Positions 45,420 through 57,250 are shown, numbered from the stretch's first letter. The stretch: 64,000 nt of DNA from Zantedeschia hybrid cultivar (GCA_030544215.1 JARZZO010000016.1:37532001-37596000); one strand, 5' to 3'. The notes: generated from the letters alone by a model not told the origin. A program made the numbers and translations.

Positions 45420-46468
45420 GAGAATAGATCGTTACTGGGCCTGGAGAACCCTTGAGCGGCCTGAACTTGTTCTTGAATGAATGGTGGTAATTGGGCCGCA
45501 GTTGGTCAGTCATTCAGTTGATGGCCGGACTTGCGCACAAAGCACAAATATCATGAGAGATGGAAAGTGGGCCCTCGTATGGACTACATGGTGTTGGATA
45601 GGTAGGTTCTTGTTTGTTTAAGGCCAAGAGTTGGTCTAACTTTTGAGCTAAGATGTCTACTTTATCCAATTTTTGATTGATCAAATTAATGTCCATTCTT
45701 GATTCGGGCTCTCCACGAGTCTTAAGTTCATACATTCCGGCCCGTTTAGATGGCCCAACAGACGTCTTATAAGATGATAAGGGGGCATGATTGATGGAAT
45801 TTACATGAGGCATCCACCATTTGTTTGAACTGTTCAGACAATCTTTCATAGAATGCTTAGACGATTTGCCACTTAGATAGTCCATGATGCGGGCATTTTT
45901 GAAGCAATTCTTTTAACCTTTCCTATGATTCATTAATTAATTCCCCAGGAGTTTGGGTAAAACCCGTGATAGCCCTTCTCATGGTATTGGTCCGCCCTAT
46001 GGGAAAGAACTTCTTGAGAAATTCTTTTTGCATTTCTTCCCATGTCCTAGTGGGCCTTCCTATAGTCCCCAGCCAATATTTGGCCTTATCCTTCAATGAG
46101 AAGGGGAATAGGGTCAACTTAAGGGCATCATCGGTGAAATTCTGGATTTTCACCGTGGAACAGATTTCTAGAAATTCATCTAAATGTTTATAAGGATCTT
46201 CATTGGTATTCCCATAAAAAGATGGGAGCATCTGAATGGTGCTTGATTTAATTTTATATTGATTGGCCGGATTCTGAGGAAAGTGAATACAAGATGAAGG
46301 TTGATATTGATTTGGGATGAAAGAATCCTTCATTTGCTTCGGTGGATCATGATTATCGGCCATTTGATCTTGCGGTGGGTTTCTATGATGGATAATTCTC
46401 TCAATTTTAGCGATCGGTCCTAGAAGATTAGGGATTTGAGATCTCCTACCTTGCATACACTGGGACAA
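45420..46468 (-). pseudogene. Athila E gag, N-terminal part
   Basis: This is the gag of Athila E on the minus strand, starting near 46468. It contains the retrotransposon gag domain: MLPSFYGNTNEDPYKHLDEF, EICSTVKIQNFTDDALKLTL, FPFSLKDKAKYWLGT and EEMQKEFLKKFFPIGR. A stop near 45923 splits the frame. It continues at 45885-45514 with a helical stretch, INLINQKLDKVDILAQKLDQ, and SPYEGPLSISHDICALCA, a zinc-knuckle-like Cys region. It ends at 45420 at the transposon boundary. Confidence 0.87.
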
Positions 46469-47323
46469 AGAGAGAGAAGAAGGATTTGAATTTTATTTTT
46501 ATTTCATTTTTTTTTTTTATATGCAAACAAATTGTCAAACAATCTTAACCTAATGACCTAAGGTTGACCTAGACTTCTATGTGAATTTTCTCACAAGGTG
46601 AATGGGTCCATCTCGAGTCACAAGCACAATCAGTCAACGGTCAGGTAAGAGGTGGGGTGGTAGGAGGCTCTCCCTAGTTTCGTAGGGACCTAATTAAGAA
46701 ACCACTTTCCCGTTTAGGCGTTTGCCGTTTAACCTCTAGCTTAGACACCGTTGCCAAAAATGGAGGCAATCTAAAATTTAAACCACTCACAATGTGAACC
46801 CTAGAGTCCTTTCGACTTGCTTTTAGTGGATTAGGAAATGACAATGCAAGGAAGGTGATTTGTGGGCTAAGAAAGGGTGATGAAATCCCCCCCTTATGTT
46901 GTTATGGGAATTGCCCATAAAAGTCTTTTTTTTGCAATGCAACAGTCAAATCAAGCAAGGGGTGTTTGATGTAATCATGAATGACATGTTATAAATGACT
47001 ATGAAGGGAAACTAACTCATGCTTTCCTAAAATGATGAATGCCTAACATGGATGGTTTCTAATCTTAGAATGACAATTTTTAAATTTGAATTTGAATTTT
47101 ATTCTTTTAGTTAATGAAAACCTATCTAAATTAGAAACTACAAAAAAAAAGAAACTAACTAAAATAATGAAAATAAAAAAGGGAATGTAGGAACTCACTT
47201 ACCAATGATTTCGCTTTTCAATTTTTGTTTTTTAATACACCTACAAAAAAAAAAAAAAAAAAAAGAAGGTTAGCTAAAGAATAATTACACTAAATCAAAA
47301 ATAATCAAAATTAAAAATTTAAA
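46469..47323 (-). other. Athila E leader before gag
   Basis: About 850 bp between primer site and gag, without a gene. It contains long T and A runs (46509-46520, 47246-47264). Confidence 0.6.
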
Positions 47324-47341
47324 TCCCCAGCAACTGCGCCA
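47324..47341 (-). promoter_or_regulatory. primer binding site, tRNA-Asp type
   Basis: On the minus strand TGGCGCAGTTGCTGGGGA lies five bases from the right LTR. It differs by two changes from the TGGCGCCGTTGCCGGGGA expected for plant tRNA-Asp, the usual Athila primer. Confidence 0.85.
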
Positions 47342-47346
47342 AAAAT

Positions 47347-48720
47347 TGATAGCTTAAGATTGTGTCGTTAAAAATCAAAGCTAACAATCTAAATTAATCG
47401 GCTCATTCAAATTGAATTTTTAACAATAGCAATAGTGAGTCCGAGTCGAATCCATAGGGAAATAAATTTTTAAAGTTAAAAACCTTGGATTTTTTTAGAA
47501 GAAAAATAGAGAAGAAAGAAGTGGGAGCATGATGGTTTGATCGATAACAATTGAAATTAACCGGACTTACTTTGAACTCACAAAAGGAGCACTCCTAAAC
47601 GAGTATAATAAGACCATCTACTAAACTAAGAATATCTCTAAAATGCTAATTAAAAGTAGAATATAAAGTTTGAGTAGTGTCAACATAAGAAAAAATAAAA
47701 GTTGTAGAACAAAAAGAGGGAGAAAAGATAACTGTTTTCTAAGGAGCTACTGACATTAGTTAACATAACTATATGAAATTTTACAGAGACATTGAAAATA
47801 AAAAAATAATATGACTTTTATAAGGAAACTTTTACAAAACATATTTTAAATATAGTGTAACATGGAGAACTCAAAAACTAGAGAGAGAGGCGATGGAGAG
47901 AGAAAATTGGTACTTGCAGCCATCGTAGTCCTTCGCGCGGATCTTTGGCCACCCTAGACTCCTTCCAGTAGTCAGTTGCAGTGCCTTGAGTCCCCCTCTT
48001 GCTCTTGACAGCCATTGGTTTGAGAGAGATAGAGAGAGAGAGAGAGCGAGAGAGAGCGAACAAAGCTAGAGAGAGAGAGAGGTGCTATAGTACCGCGGTA
48101 CTGTAGCTACAGTACCCTCGGGTACTGTAGCAGTGAGGGAGACAAAAGTGAGAGAGAAAGAGAGAGAAGGCAGGAGGGAGAAGAAAAAGTAAGAGAGAAA
48201 GAGAAGGAAGGAAGGAGAGACCTTTTAAAAAGGGGGAGATAATTTTAAAATAAAGAAAGGAAGAAAGTGGATGGCAGCTGGCTCCTCTTGTTCTCTTCTT
48301 GGTTAAGAATTAGGGCAACCATTTAGGGTAGCAAAAGACCCTTTTACCCCTGCTTTAGTATTTTTGCTAAAATAAAGTTGATTTTGCTGGGATTCGAACT
48401 CCCGTCCTTCCCACAAACGACTAGAAAGTTAGCCAATTACACTGCATCTTCTTCATGTCATGTTCACATAAAATAAATGTAAATTAAGATATTATCATGA
48501 ATAAAATTACATTTATGTTGAAATAAATTATTTTATCTCGATTTTGCTGAGAAAATCACAATTGTATGAAATGATGATGTTTTTAACTCGGAATTTAACG
48601 AAATTAGTACCGTTGGAATCAGTACAAAATTATCTATCATTCCATGCTATTTTACACATAAAATTGTGAGTATGATGTGTGCAATTGCCCTTTTAAGTGA
48701 TCAAAATTATCAACTTATCA
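47347..48720 (-). repeat. 5' LTR of Athila E (right)
   Basis: 1374 bp from TGATAGCTTAAGATTG to AACTTATCA, matching the left LTR with substitutions and small indels. It carries the GA microsatellite (48020-48080) and CTACAGTACC hairpins (48083-48132). Confidence 0.92.
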
Positions 48721-48725
48721 ATAGA

Positions 48726-49670
48726 TCCGCAGGAGTCTCTGGCCAGAGCGTACAGGATATCAGAAAAGGTGTTTTCGAATATTGTACAATGGAGTCTGAT
48801 TCAAGTGAATTGACTATCTAGAGTTTGATAGTGGACTTTACCCTAGGTTAACTCGAGAACATTGTGCGAACGAAAGATTATAGCCACGCGGTAACTGTGG
48901 ACGGATAGGTTCCATGAGTGGGTTGCTGAACCCCATTACCTTCCGGGATCATGTGGTTGCTTGGCACCCAACTTGATTGGAAGTCTGACCGAATTTTACA
49001 TGAGATGTTAATTCGGTTAAGCAATTAATTAATATTTCGATATTAATTAATCACAATAAGTCAATAACTAGTTATTGGACTTAACAGGCTAAAAATCGGA
49101 CTGGTCAATGGGCCTAGAGGGTCACACGCAAATAGATTCTCAATCGGTGGTACTTAAGTGGGATTTATATTAACTTGGAGACTTTTGTGAAAAGTCGCAC
49201 CGACTTAATATATACGGGCTATTGAGAAAACCTGGGCCAAGCTCTAGGAGTTCTCAAGGCTGGCCGTCCCACCTCTCTCTCTCCTCTCCCTCTGGGTGCC
49301 CCGTTCGAGGCACCGGGAGACTTCCCATCTCTGGCGCGCGTGTTTCTCGAGAGTCGGGAATTTCCGTCTAGATGATCCGAACATGGTTGCGGCGAGGATT
49401 CTTTAGCAACGAGCTGATCTGGACGAGAGATCAAGGACGAACTACCGCGGAGGATAGCGTGGATACCGCTGGAGGTCGGACATTTGTGCGGCTAGCGGCA
49501 TCGCCTCGACAGAACTGAAATAGTCGTGGATTCGATTCCGCGCAAGGTGATGAGATCACAACAACTGTTTTTCGGTTCTAGTTTTCATTCCGAACCGGAT
49601 CTGCAGGCAATGGGCAAGTATTTTCTTGTTGCTTCCGCTGTATTCGTCATGCCCCGCCCGGATCCCAACA
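48726..49670 (+). repeat. 3' LTR of copia D, second part
   Basis: It resumes the copia LTR after the Athila insertion and ends in GATCCCAACA at 49670, as does the 5' LTR. Confidence 0.9.
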
Positions 49671-50163
49671 ATAATAGTAAAAAAGCCTTCGACGACTTGA
49701 AGAGTTTCCTCCTCAACCCACCAGTTCTTATGGCTCCCATCCCGGAATGGACTTTACTGCTTTATGTCTCAACCACTAAGGAATCAACTGGAGCAGTATT
49801 GGTCCAACTATACGACGAGAAGAGAGAAGGAGCAATATATTACCTTTCCAAGTTGTTTAATGATACTGAAAGACGTTATATTGCCATGGAAAAGACATGC
49901 GTAGCTGTCGTCTAGGTAGTGCGGAAATTGAAGCACTATTTCCTTGCCCACGAGGTCAAACTTCTAGCTAGAATGGACCCAATAAAATACTTGCTAGAGT
50001 GGCCAGTTGTAACAGATAGGCTGGTGCGATGGCAGACCTTTTTCAAACAATTTGATATCACCTACGTGAATCAGAGGGCTGTCAAGTGGCAAGCAATTGC
50101 TGAGCACCTAGCTCACTACCCATTGCCTAAATTTTTACCCACCGATGAATATGATGATAGATG
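49671..50163 (+). pseudogene. Tat element C: RNase H domain
   Basis: This continues the Tat C polyprotein interrupted at 18237. It reads KKAFDDLKSFLLNPPVLMAP, LLYVSTTKESTGAVLVQ, ERRYIAMEKTCVAVV, a TAG at 49913, and then KLKHYFLAHEVKLLARMDPI with LVRWQTFFKQFDITYVNQ. These are the gypsy RNase H and its connection region. Together with the following archaeal-type RNase H it confirms the Tat lineage. Confidence 0.88.
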
Positions 50164-50567
50164 ATAGTCCATCCTGGATCCTCCACTTCGATGGGGCACT
50201 TAACTCTCAAGGTAGTGGGGTAGGAGTAGTCCTCGGATCTCCAGAAGGGTTAAGTATTCCGCATGCTTGCCAATTATCCTTCCCGGTGACAAACAATGTT
50301 GCCGAATATGAGGCTCTCCTAAGTGGCTTAAAATTGGCGTTGGTTCTTAAGGTCAGTGAATTGAGAATTATTGAAGACTCACAGTTAGTCCTTCGCCAAA
50401 CCGTGGGCAAATACCAAACCCGGGATCCTAAGTTGAAGCCATATCAAGAACTAGTGAGTTCTTTGACTAGGCAGTTTAGAAAGATCACTTATGTTCATGT
50501 GCCTAGATCACAAAATATCCTGGCTGATGCCTTCCTTGTCATCAGCCTTAGAAATTCCCCTCACTAG
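50145..50567 (+). pseudogene. Tat element C: additional (archaeal-type) RNase H
   Basis: This extra RNase H of the Tat lineage reads SWILHFDGALNSQGSG with the first Asp, NNVAEYEALLSGLKLAL with the Glu, IIEDSQLVLRQTVGKYQTRD with the Asp, and VPRSQNILADAF with the last Asp. All four are present, unlike the copy at 5641 where FDGA became FGGA. The frame then ends at a shift near 50535. Presence of two RNase H domains is diagnostic of Tat elements. Confidence 0.87.
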
Positions 50568-51958
50568 GAATTCAGAAACCATCACTGTACAGAAGTAAGA
50601 TTCTCCCTCTTTTCAGGACCCATGGTTCCAACAATTTCTTCTCCCATCTATGCATATCTCTGTCGTTATTGAGGAACTTACTCTCGACTGGGACGATGGA
50701 AATCCTTGGTTTTTTGACATCCTGAATTTCCTCCAAGATGGAACTTTCTCGGCCTATGCTACGAATTCAGACCATAAGGCCATCCGCCGAGCGTCCCAAC
50801 GCTACATCATTCTAGGCGGGTTACTCTATCGAAGGTCCTTTTACTGGAATACTTCTTCGGTGTCTAGATAATGCTGAAATTCCCTAGATCCTTGAAGCTG
50901 CTCATTCTAGCGAATGCGGGGGTCATGTAAATGGCCGCACTTTAGCTCAAAAACTTCTCAAGTCTTACTACTGGCCTTTAATGGAGGCAAACTGCTTTGT
51001 TCGAAGGTGCCTAAAATGTTAGCTACATGCTGAGAAAATCCATGCACTTTCATCCTCCCTCCATCCCATCGTTTCCCTGTGGCCATTCGCCATGTGGGCA
51101 TTCGATGTTATAGGACCCTTAGAAGATCGATTAGGATAAGTAAAAAGAAAATCTTTCATCTTGACTGCTACCGACTATTTCACAAAATGGGCTGAAGCTA
51201 AAGCATTCGCAGAAATCAAAGCGTCCACAATGATGAAATTCATCAAGCCCAACATTCTTGCCAGGTTCGGGACACCGCGCGATTTCGTCACAGACAATGG
51301 ACCACAATTTGTCTCCTAGTAGCTTCACGACATGTGCAATTAGTATGCTATCAATTTGCATCATTCTTCGCCATACTACCCACAAGGAAATGGACAAGCA
51401 CAAGCAACTAATAAAACTCTCATCCGAATTATCAAAAGCACTTGTAAATCTCATAACTATTCAGACTGGACTGATTGCTTGGTTGAGGCTCTTTGGGCGT
51501 ATCGTACCTCTGTTAGAACACCCACGAGACAAACACCATATGCATTGATGTTCGGCACAGATGCGGTACTCCCATACGAGATCCTCCTTCCTTCACTAAG
51601 AGTGCAGTTGGATCAAGAAATCAGCGACGTTGAGCATCGTGAAGCCATGCTAACCCAACTGAAACTATTAGATGAGAGGAGGTTAATGGCAGTAGACCAT
51701 GCACAAGTATACAGAAATAGGATTGCAAGATTCTATGCAAAGAAGGTTCTTGAAAGAAAATTTGAGATTGGGGAGATGGTTTTAAAGAGACAAATGATTA
51801 AAGCTTCTGGTCCCAATAGCAAATTACAAGAAAATTGGGAGGGTCTATTTGTAATTAAGGAGACAAATTCAGGGAATGCCTATCACTTAGTCAATGAAAA
51901 TGGAGAAGAATTGCCTCACCCTTGGAATGGAGTCTATCTGAAGAAGTTCTGCCTATAA
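50568..51958 (+). pseudogene. Tat element C: integrase
   Basis: Integrase of Tat C. Its N-terminal part (50650-50871) includes HKAIRRASQRYIILGGLLYR, and the zinc region with HAEKIHALSS-like text decays at 50880-51060. The core is out of frame at 51080-51350, with FVTDNGPQFVS around 51289 and a TAG at 51318. The long open frame 51356-51958 (200 codons) reads HHSSPYYPQGNGQAQATNKT (where the expected Glu is Gln), LWAYRTSVRTPTRQTPYALM, and AVLPYEILLPSLRVQ. It ends with the chromodomain-like tail ENWEGLFVIKETNSGNAYHL and PHPWNGVYLKKFCL. Confidence 0.87.
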
Positions 51959-52397
51959 AAATGCAAAAAATCAAAATTTTCAAAATTAAAAAAAAATTGA
52001 ATATCCAAAAAACATCAATAATGTTTGTAAATATGTACATACTTTAATGAAAATCACAAAAATTAGAAAATACAAAATCCAATTGTCTGGTGACTGCCAT
52101 GTAACCCCTGTCTAGGTCTAGTTACATGATCGATTAGGTTATTATTAAGATTTGGTTAAGACTTTGGTCCACCAGAGCCTTGGACGTGTCTGCTTTACTT
52201 TCATATGGATCTCTATGGTCATTATGAGATGCACACATTTGTACATTTTTCAAAGTGAACCTTCTCAAAATGAGTTCAATGTCTTTTGTACACTATTAAA
52301 TGGCAACCTTTGGTCTTCGACTCTCGACTGATCAGGACAGTCGACGCCCTTAAATGGTCGAGCTCAGCAAACTGCGGTTTCCCGACAACCCGATAGA
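51959..52397. other. Tat C 3' region left of the solo LTR
   Basis: Noncoding, including an A-rich stretch after integrase similar to 8160-8345. Confidence 0.5.
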
Positions 52398-55300
52398 TGT
52401 AACCCCTCAAATGTGCCCAAAATATGAAATGTAAAGGACTAGAGCATGTGAAGAGGGCAGTGTTCCCACAGGCGGAATATCAGATAACCCTAAAAATGCC
52501 AAAGAAAAAGAAAATCAAAAGGGTTCAAACAATTGTACAAAAAAGCTTGGTCGTGACCATGCCTGGCCATAAAATCTATCAAAGGCTTGAAAAATCAAAA
52601 GTAAATAGGGGCATCTAGGAGGTCAAAAAAGGATCCATTTTGGTCATAGCTCTATCTTTTAACGATTTTATCGATCCTTTTGTGAGGTTTGTCTTCAAAT
52701 TTCTTCACTTTTGCTCTCCCAAGATTTAACATGATATAGTTAGCTAAAGACTGAATATCATTTTTAAATGGTTCGTTTTCAAAAATCATCACATGCTCAT
52801 ATGATCACAGAGGTTCAAAATGGGTGAAGAGTAATGTCCATGTCTCTGGTGAATCAATTTCTTAACCATAATCTCGATGAGCAACCTCAAAACTTCGTGT
52901 AAGGACTGAGGTTTCGGGTTCTGTGTTCGGGTCGGGTTCGGGCCGGATCCCCTGGTTTGGACCCTGGAGGGGTCTTGAGATTCTTGGCTGAATGGCGTCA
53001 GCACTGCTCGACGCCTTTTAAAAGGCGTCAGGGTGCGTGGACGCAATTTAGGTCTGTTGGTTGTTGTGCCACGTGTGCGCCACGTGGGCGGGTTTCGGGC
53101 CGCGAGAGTACGGCCCCTATCATTTCGTCTGAACGGCGTCCAGCTTGGTCGACGCGATTCAGACTGCGACATCTGCGATGTCAGGGTACGGCGCCAGAGC
53201 GTTGTCAGTACGGCCGGTCACATCGTCTGAACGGAGTCCACGGTGAGCGACGCGTTTCAGAGCGCTGTCAGTACGGCTGTCCTGTCAGACTGAATGGCGT
53301 CTGCCTCGATGGACGCGTTTTACCTAGATTCTGATTGACCCCGCGAGCCTCCCCTTCTTTCCCTCATTCTCGCCTTCACTCTCTCTCTCCTCGCCCTCTC
53401 CGCCCTCTCCGACGCTCTTCTTCCACTTCCCTTCCTCTTCTTCCTCTTCCACCACTCCAACACCACCTTACCTCTCACCTCTACCTCCACCACTTCCTTC
53501 GCGGTGTTCCACTCTCCGGACGGCGGCCGACGTCCCGGCGGAGTGGCGGCGTCCTCGAGGGCACCGGCGGCGGTGTGTGGTGCGGCGGGACGGTGGCACG
53601 GAGCTTGGCGGAGTTCAAGAACCGGTAGGGGGACGAAACCTTGCATGTGTGCTCGTTTGCTTCTTGGCGTGATGTGGCGTGTTTGGGGTTAGATTGAGCA
53701 TGTTTAGGGGGATTCCTTGTGGGAATGGCGGTGTTTGTGGACGTGGTTTCATAGCATGATCGTGGTGCTTGACGTTCTCATCTTCCCCCTTTGCGTTTTG
53801 GGGCTTTTCGGGGTGCTTGGGGTTCAAAGGAGAGACCCTCGGGTCGAACCAGGAAACCTGGTTTCTGGCGCTAAATGGCGTCGTGCCTGGTCGACGCCTT
53901 TCCGAAAGACGTCGGGTCAGTACGACGCGTTTTAGGCCAGAAACCTCCCTGTTCGAGGTTTCCTGAGTTAGGGGTTCTTGCGCTAAATGACGTCATGGAT
54001 GGACGACGCCTTTCAGAAGGACGTCGGGACATCATGACGCCATTTAGGCAGGAAATGCCCCCGTTTAAGGGTTCTGCAATCTGGATTTCTGGGTCGAATG
54101 GCGTCTGGCGACCCTGACGCGTTTTAAACGGCGGCTTCACAGGTGGACGCGTTTTAAGGGATAATCTGGCTTTTAACTGAACCCGTCTAAGGGACTTGAA
54201 TGGCGTCGACCTCGGTCGACGCGATTCAAGACAGAAACTATCTTAGTGCTGGTTTTTAGCATGTGTTCCACTGTTGGCGGTTCTATGGCATGTTTTGCGT
54301 TGTACATTGAGACTGAGGACTTCTGTGTGAATGGAATTACATCATGTTATACGTGTGTGTGTGCTTATACGACTGTGGATCGATATGACTGTGGTTTACG
54401 CTGTCACCATGGGCCGATGGGAGAAGGGCCATGGTGTCTGTGAGCTGTACTGGTGGGAGAAGGGGTACATGTGTGTTTTACCTTTGGCTGAGGAAGGCAG
54501 GATCGCCTTGAGCCCGACGGGCCGGAGTAGCCGGTGTGCTATCCGAGGGATCGCTGTTTGTCCTCAGCGGGTCGGGGTTTCCCTTGTTTGTCGTGACAGC
54601 TTCCGGCGTGTTTCTTGCTGTGGAGCTGGTGGGAGTTGGTTTACCCTTTAGCCACTGGGCCTGATGTGACCTTTGATCAAGGTTACGAGTGGTACCCTTA
54701 GCCCTTTGGCCTGACGCAGCCCGGGAGAGTTGGGTTTGTGGGTAGTTCCTGCAGCTTCGGCTTGACGGGGGTTCGCCGGTCCCCAGGGCCCTCCTGAAGC
54801 GCTGAGGCCTAGCGTTGAGGCAATCCGGTGGTAGGACAGTGGTCTAGACTGCTTGTGTGCACACGTAGCTGGCAGTGGCGGTACACTGAGTCCAGCTAGT
54901 CCTAGTTTGGCTCACTGCCTCACCCTACAGTGCCCCGGAACACTGTAGGGGTGGACAGGCGTGAGCAGTGGTGGTAGTGTTGGGAGGCGACGTTTGACTT
55001 CGGTCGACAGTGTGGTTCAGTCGCTTCGTGGACTTTGACTGTGCGACGTGACTTTGTGTTGGGTTCTTCGGGTTACTTGGTACTGTTCTTGTTACACTAC
55101 TTATCGTATGGTTCCTATCAGGTTGAGTGCTATGTTTACTGCTTTACTTAATTGCCACATATTCCTGTTGTTGCACTTGTGGGTGTGTGAGTGGGAGGCG
55201 GGGGATCGGATGATCCCTACTGAGCCCATTTCTGGTGTGGCTCACTCCCTGCAGTTTCAGGTGTGGACCTCGTGGCGCAGCGGAAGCGTGGTGTCTTCTT

Positions 55301-55601
55301 GGTGTGCGGACCAGCAGCTGTCTTAGTTCCGGGGTATGCCCCGATGTTATTGTACTTTTCTTCTACTTGTACTTATTTAACTTGTTGGACATGTAACTAT
55401 TGTTGGACTGTATACGGACATTATTATTTTCCCTTCTGCGCACTCGTTTACCTTTGTAGTCCGTGCGATTGTTATATTTAGCCTTGTTTAGCACTTACTC
55501 CTCCAGATGTGTTGTGTGAGATCCGGGTGTGAACCCGTAGTTAATGGGCCGACATCCATTTAGTGACCGGGTCTCCGGTCATAGGATGGCGGGTCGTTAC
55601 A
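52398..55601 (+). repeat. probable solo LTR of another gypsy family (GC-rich, 3.2 kb)
   Basis: It starts TGTAACCCCTCAAATGTG and ends GGGTCGTTACA, the ends usual for Del/Tekay-type gypsy LTRs, and is GC-rich compared with its flanks. No internal region adjoins it. It interrupts the 3' region of Tat C. I could not find a matching 5 bp target duplication (ATAGA left, CTTCG right), so the boundaries are tentative. It holds 12 GGCGTC-N10-GACGC motif units. Open frames within it (such as 53335-53628) are repetitive and do not look like genes. Confidence 0.6.
52994..54223. promoter_or_regulatory. twelve-unit GGCGTC-N10-GACGC motif cluster
   Basis: Units start at 52994, 53024, 53135, 53233, 53296, 53877, 53908, 53989, 54020, 54100, 54130 and 54202. 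Each has a left arm near GGCGTC, exactly 10 variable bases, then GACGC(C/G/A). Upstream is usually (G/A)AA(T/C), downstream (A/T)TTTA or ATTCA. Three pairs are joined by 8-9 bases (52994/53024, 53877/53908, 53989/54020). Confidence 0.85.
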
Positions 55602-56096
55602 CTTCGGGCTTAGGTCAATGCAAGAGTGTCACCAATAGGTGCGACAGCGTCTGATTCCGGGTTAGCGTTGCGCGGTTAACCGTTAGGGTTCCAAGGTGTT
55701 CCACCTTATATCTTCTAGGTTGTGAGGAAAGAGACCTGGGTCGGCAAATCATTTACCTCGAAAACTTTTTGGGCAAATTTGGTGGTCGAAAGCAGCTGGG
55801 AGCCTAAGCATGGCATGACGGTATTGTCATCAGTATGAGTCTTAGCCGGTCGAGGTCAATTTGAGGAGTCTAAAGGCCCAAATCAACCTAGATGCGTGCT
55901 TAGGATACCTGGGAAGTTGAACATGCATTTCCCTTTCATCATCCAACTAGACTAAGAATGGGCAGTCACCCGGGAGTCGGAATCAAAAAAATGTTTTCAT
56001 TCATTAAAAATATTCACACCACACACCTCATTTGTTAATATCCCTAAGCATTTGCATGTTTTATCGCATCACTACTCTTGTCTGGTTAGTAGACAC
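55602..56096. other. Tat C 3' region right of the solo LTR
   Basis: No gene is seen. Confidence 0.45.
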
Positions 56097-56158
56097 GGCC
56101 CCTTGACCCTATGCGAAGGGTAGGGAAAAGGTAGTTGCTCTCTTTTGGGCAAGGGGCC
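56097..56158. terminator. conserved hairpin between convergent genes (Tat C)
   Basis: GGCCCCTTG(A)CCC pairs with GGGCAAGGGGCC about 37 bases later. It is the counterpart of 8511-8572: same arms, different inner sequence. Confidence 0.55.
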
Positions 56159-56299
56159 GAAAACAGATACTATTAACTGTTTTCCCTTTAATGTTGTGCA
56201 TACAAGAAATACAGGTATGAAGAAGAGAAGACCGAAATGTCCAAAAGATCGACAGTGAAATATATTGGCATAACGTAAGATTCACACATCATAAACGGG

Positions 56300-57250
56300 G
56301 GTATACCCTTGTGACAACAATTAGTCCCTCTTTTACCCCTTGGCCTCATCTTCTCTTCCTCCATGAGAGGAATGTCTCATCTGACTTTCTGCATCGTCTT
56401 CCCGGGCGCGGCGATGACCAGATACCAGCGGCCTAGAACCTGAGGATCCAGCAGTCTAGTAAGTCCTCCATACGTCCTCAACAAGTAGAGAATCAAGGTC
56501 TCTGAAGGCCGAACTCCCAGATGGCGTCAACCCAGCCGATGGGGCAGGGATGGGCGGACGAGCTCCTGGACTCTGAGCGCTAGACCTCACTGCTTAATCT
56601 CTTCCATTCTTCATCACCGGTCCCACAAAGTTCGATACTTGAAATCAATCTCCCTCACCTCCGCCTGAGCTCTCGTGAGTTCTTGTTGTAGGTCGGTCAT
56701 CATCTCCTCCCAATGCACATAGGGATGGGATCCCTCTCCTGTCCCTGCTCAAGCCGCCCGCTCCTCAGCATGGAGCACCTGATCTCGTAACTGTTAGTTG
56801 ATGTTCTCCAGCTCCCTCGCCTGGGGCTCGACTGTAGTCGCCCTGGCTAAAGCAGCCTCAACCTCCTGGCACTGCAAGAAACACTGAGAGTGAGGCAAGT
56901 TTAATTAAAAGAACACTCAGAAGAACGACTCTCACTTGTTGTAATAGGTCTGCCTCCCGAGTCTCTACACGGTGAAGGGCATTGTGCAGCCGCACCTCCC
57001 AATCTGCCGGGGCCGCTGGCCCCTGTGATGATGATCCTACATCGAGGTCCCTTCGCTGCCCCTAGTTGGCTACCATTCCCCTCTACATCACAGACACCAT
57101 GTAAATAGAAGGGGAAGTCCATCTAACAAGATACAAATCAAAGGTCACTCACCAACTCTTGAATCTGCCTATGCATATCACTAAGCTGGAGAATTAGGCT
57201 GGCATTTTGATTCCTCAGAAGCTGCACTGCTTCAGTCTCCGGCATCTATT
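56300..57250 (-). pseudogene. remnant of an antisense PMD1-type gene, 3' exons (Tat C)
   Basis: It occupies the same place relative to pol as PMD1 in Tat B1 and has similar composition on the minus strand: stretches rich in Gln, Arg, Glu and Ala that look like the coiled-coil C-terminal exons, with intron-like gaps. The PMD domain itself is not seen, and no frame longer than about 70 codons remains. I place it by position and similarity to 8702-9442, not by a clear domain, so it is the weakest of the gene calls. Confidence 0.4.

Larger units (their letters stand above)
26573..48720 (-). mobile_element. Ty3/gypsy Athila-type element E (contains PIF/Harbinger)
   Basis: This is a complete LTR element in reverse orientation with LTRs, a tRNA-Asp type primer site, gag, protease, RT, RNase H, integrase and a polypurine tract. 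It is about 10.4 kb without the DNA transposon in its gag. The Athila assignment comes from the protease (DLGASVNLLP), RT (SLEDLSELELKPLPKSLKYI) and RNase H wording, and from the primer site. No envelope-like ORF is seen after integrase. The coding regions carry a few stops and frameshifts. The two LTRs are alike over their length, so the insertion is younger than copia D. Confidence 0.92.
18238..49670 (+). mobile_element. Ty1/copia element D (contains Athila E)
   Basis: This is a full-length but dead copia element with both LTRs, a primer site, a long leader, a decayed gag-pol, a polypurine tract and a 3' LTR split by a later Athila insertion. Without that insertion it is about 9.3 kb. The LTRs and the end of pol match copia A, so both belong to one family. 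Copia A also sits in a Tat element. Confidence 0.9.

Noticed and set aside
53320..53646. Open frames on both strands in the GC-rich LTR
   Set aside because: Ser/Pro/Leu or Arg/Glu low-complexity text from CT-rich DNA, without a domain or splice logic. Taken as chance.
54246..55481. Chain of plus-strand open frames in the solo LTR
   Set aside because: Cys/Trp-rich text without known domains. Stop-poor GC-rich DNA explains it.
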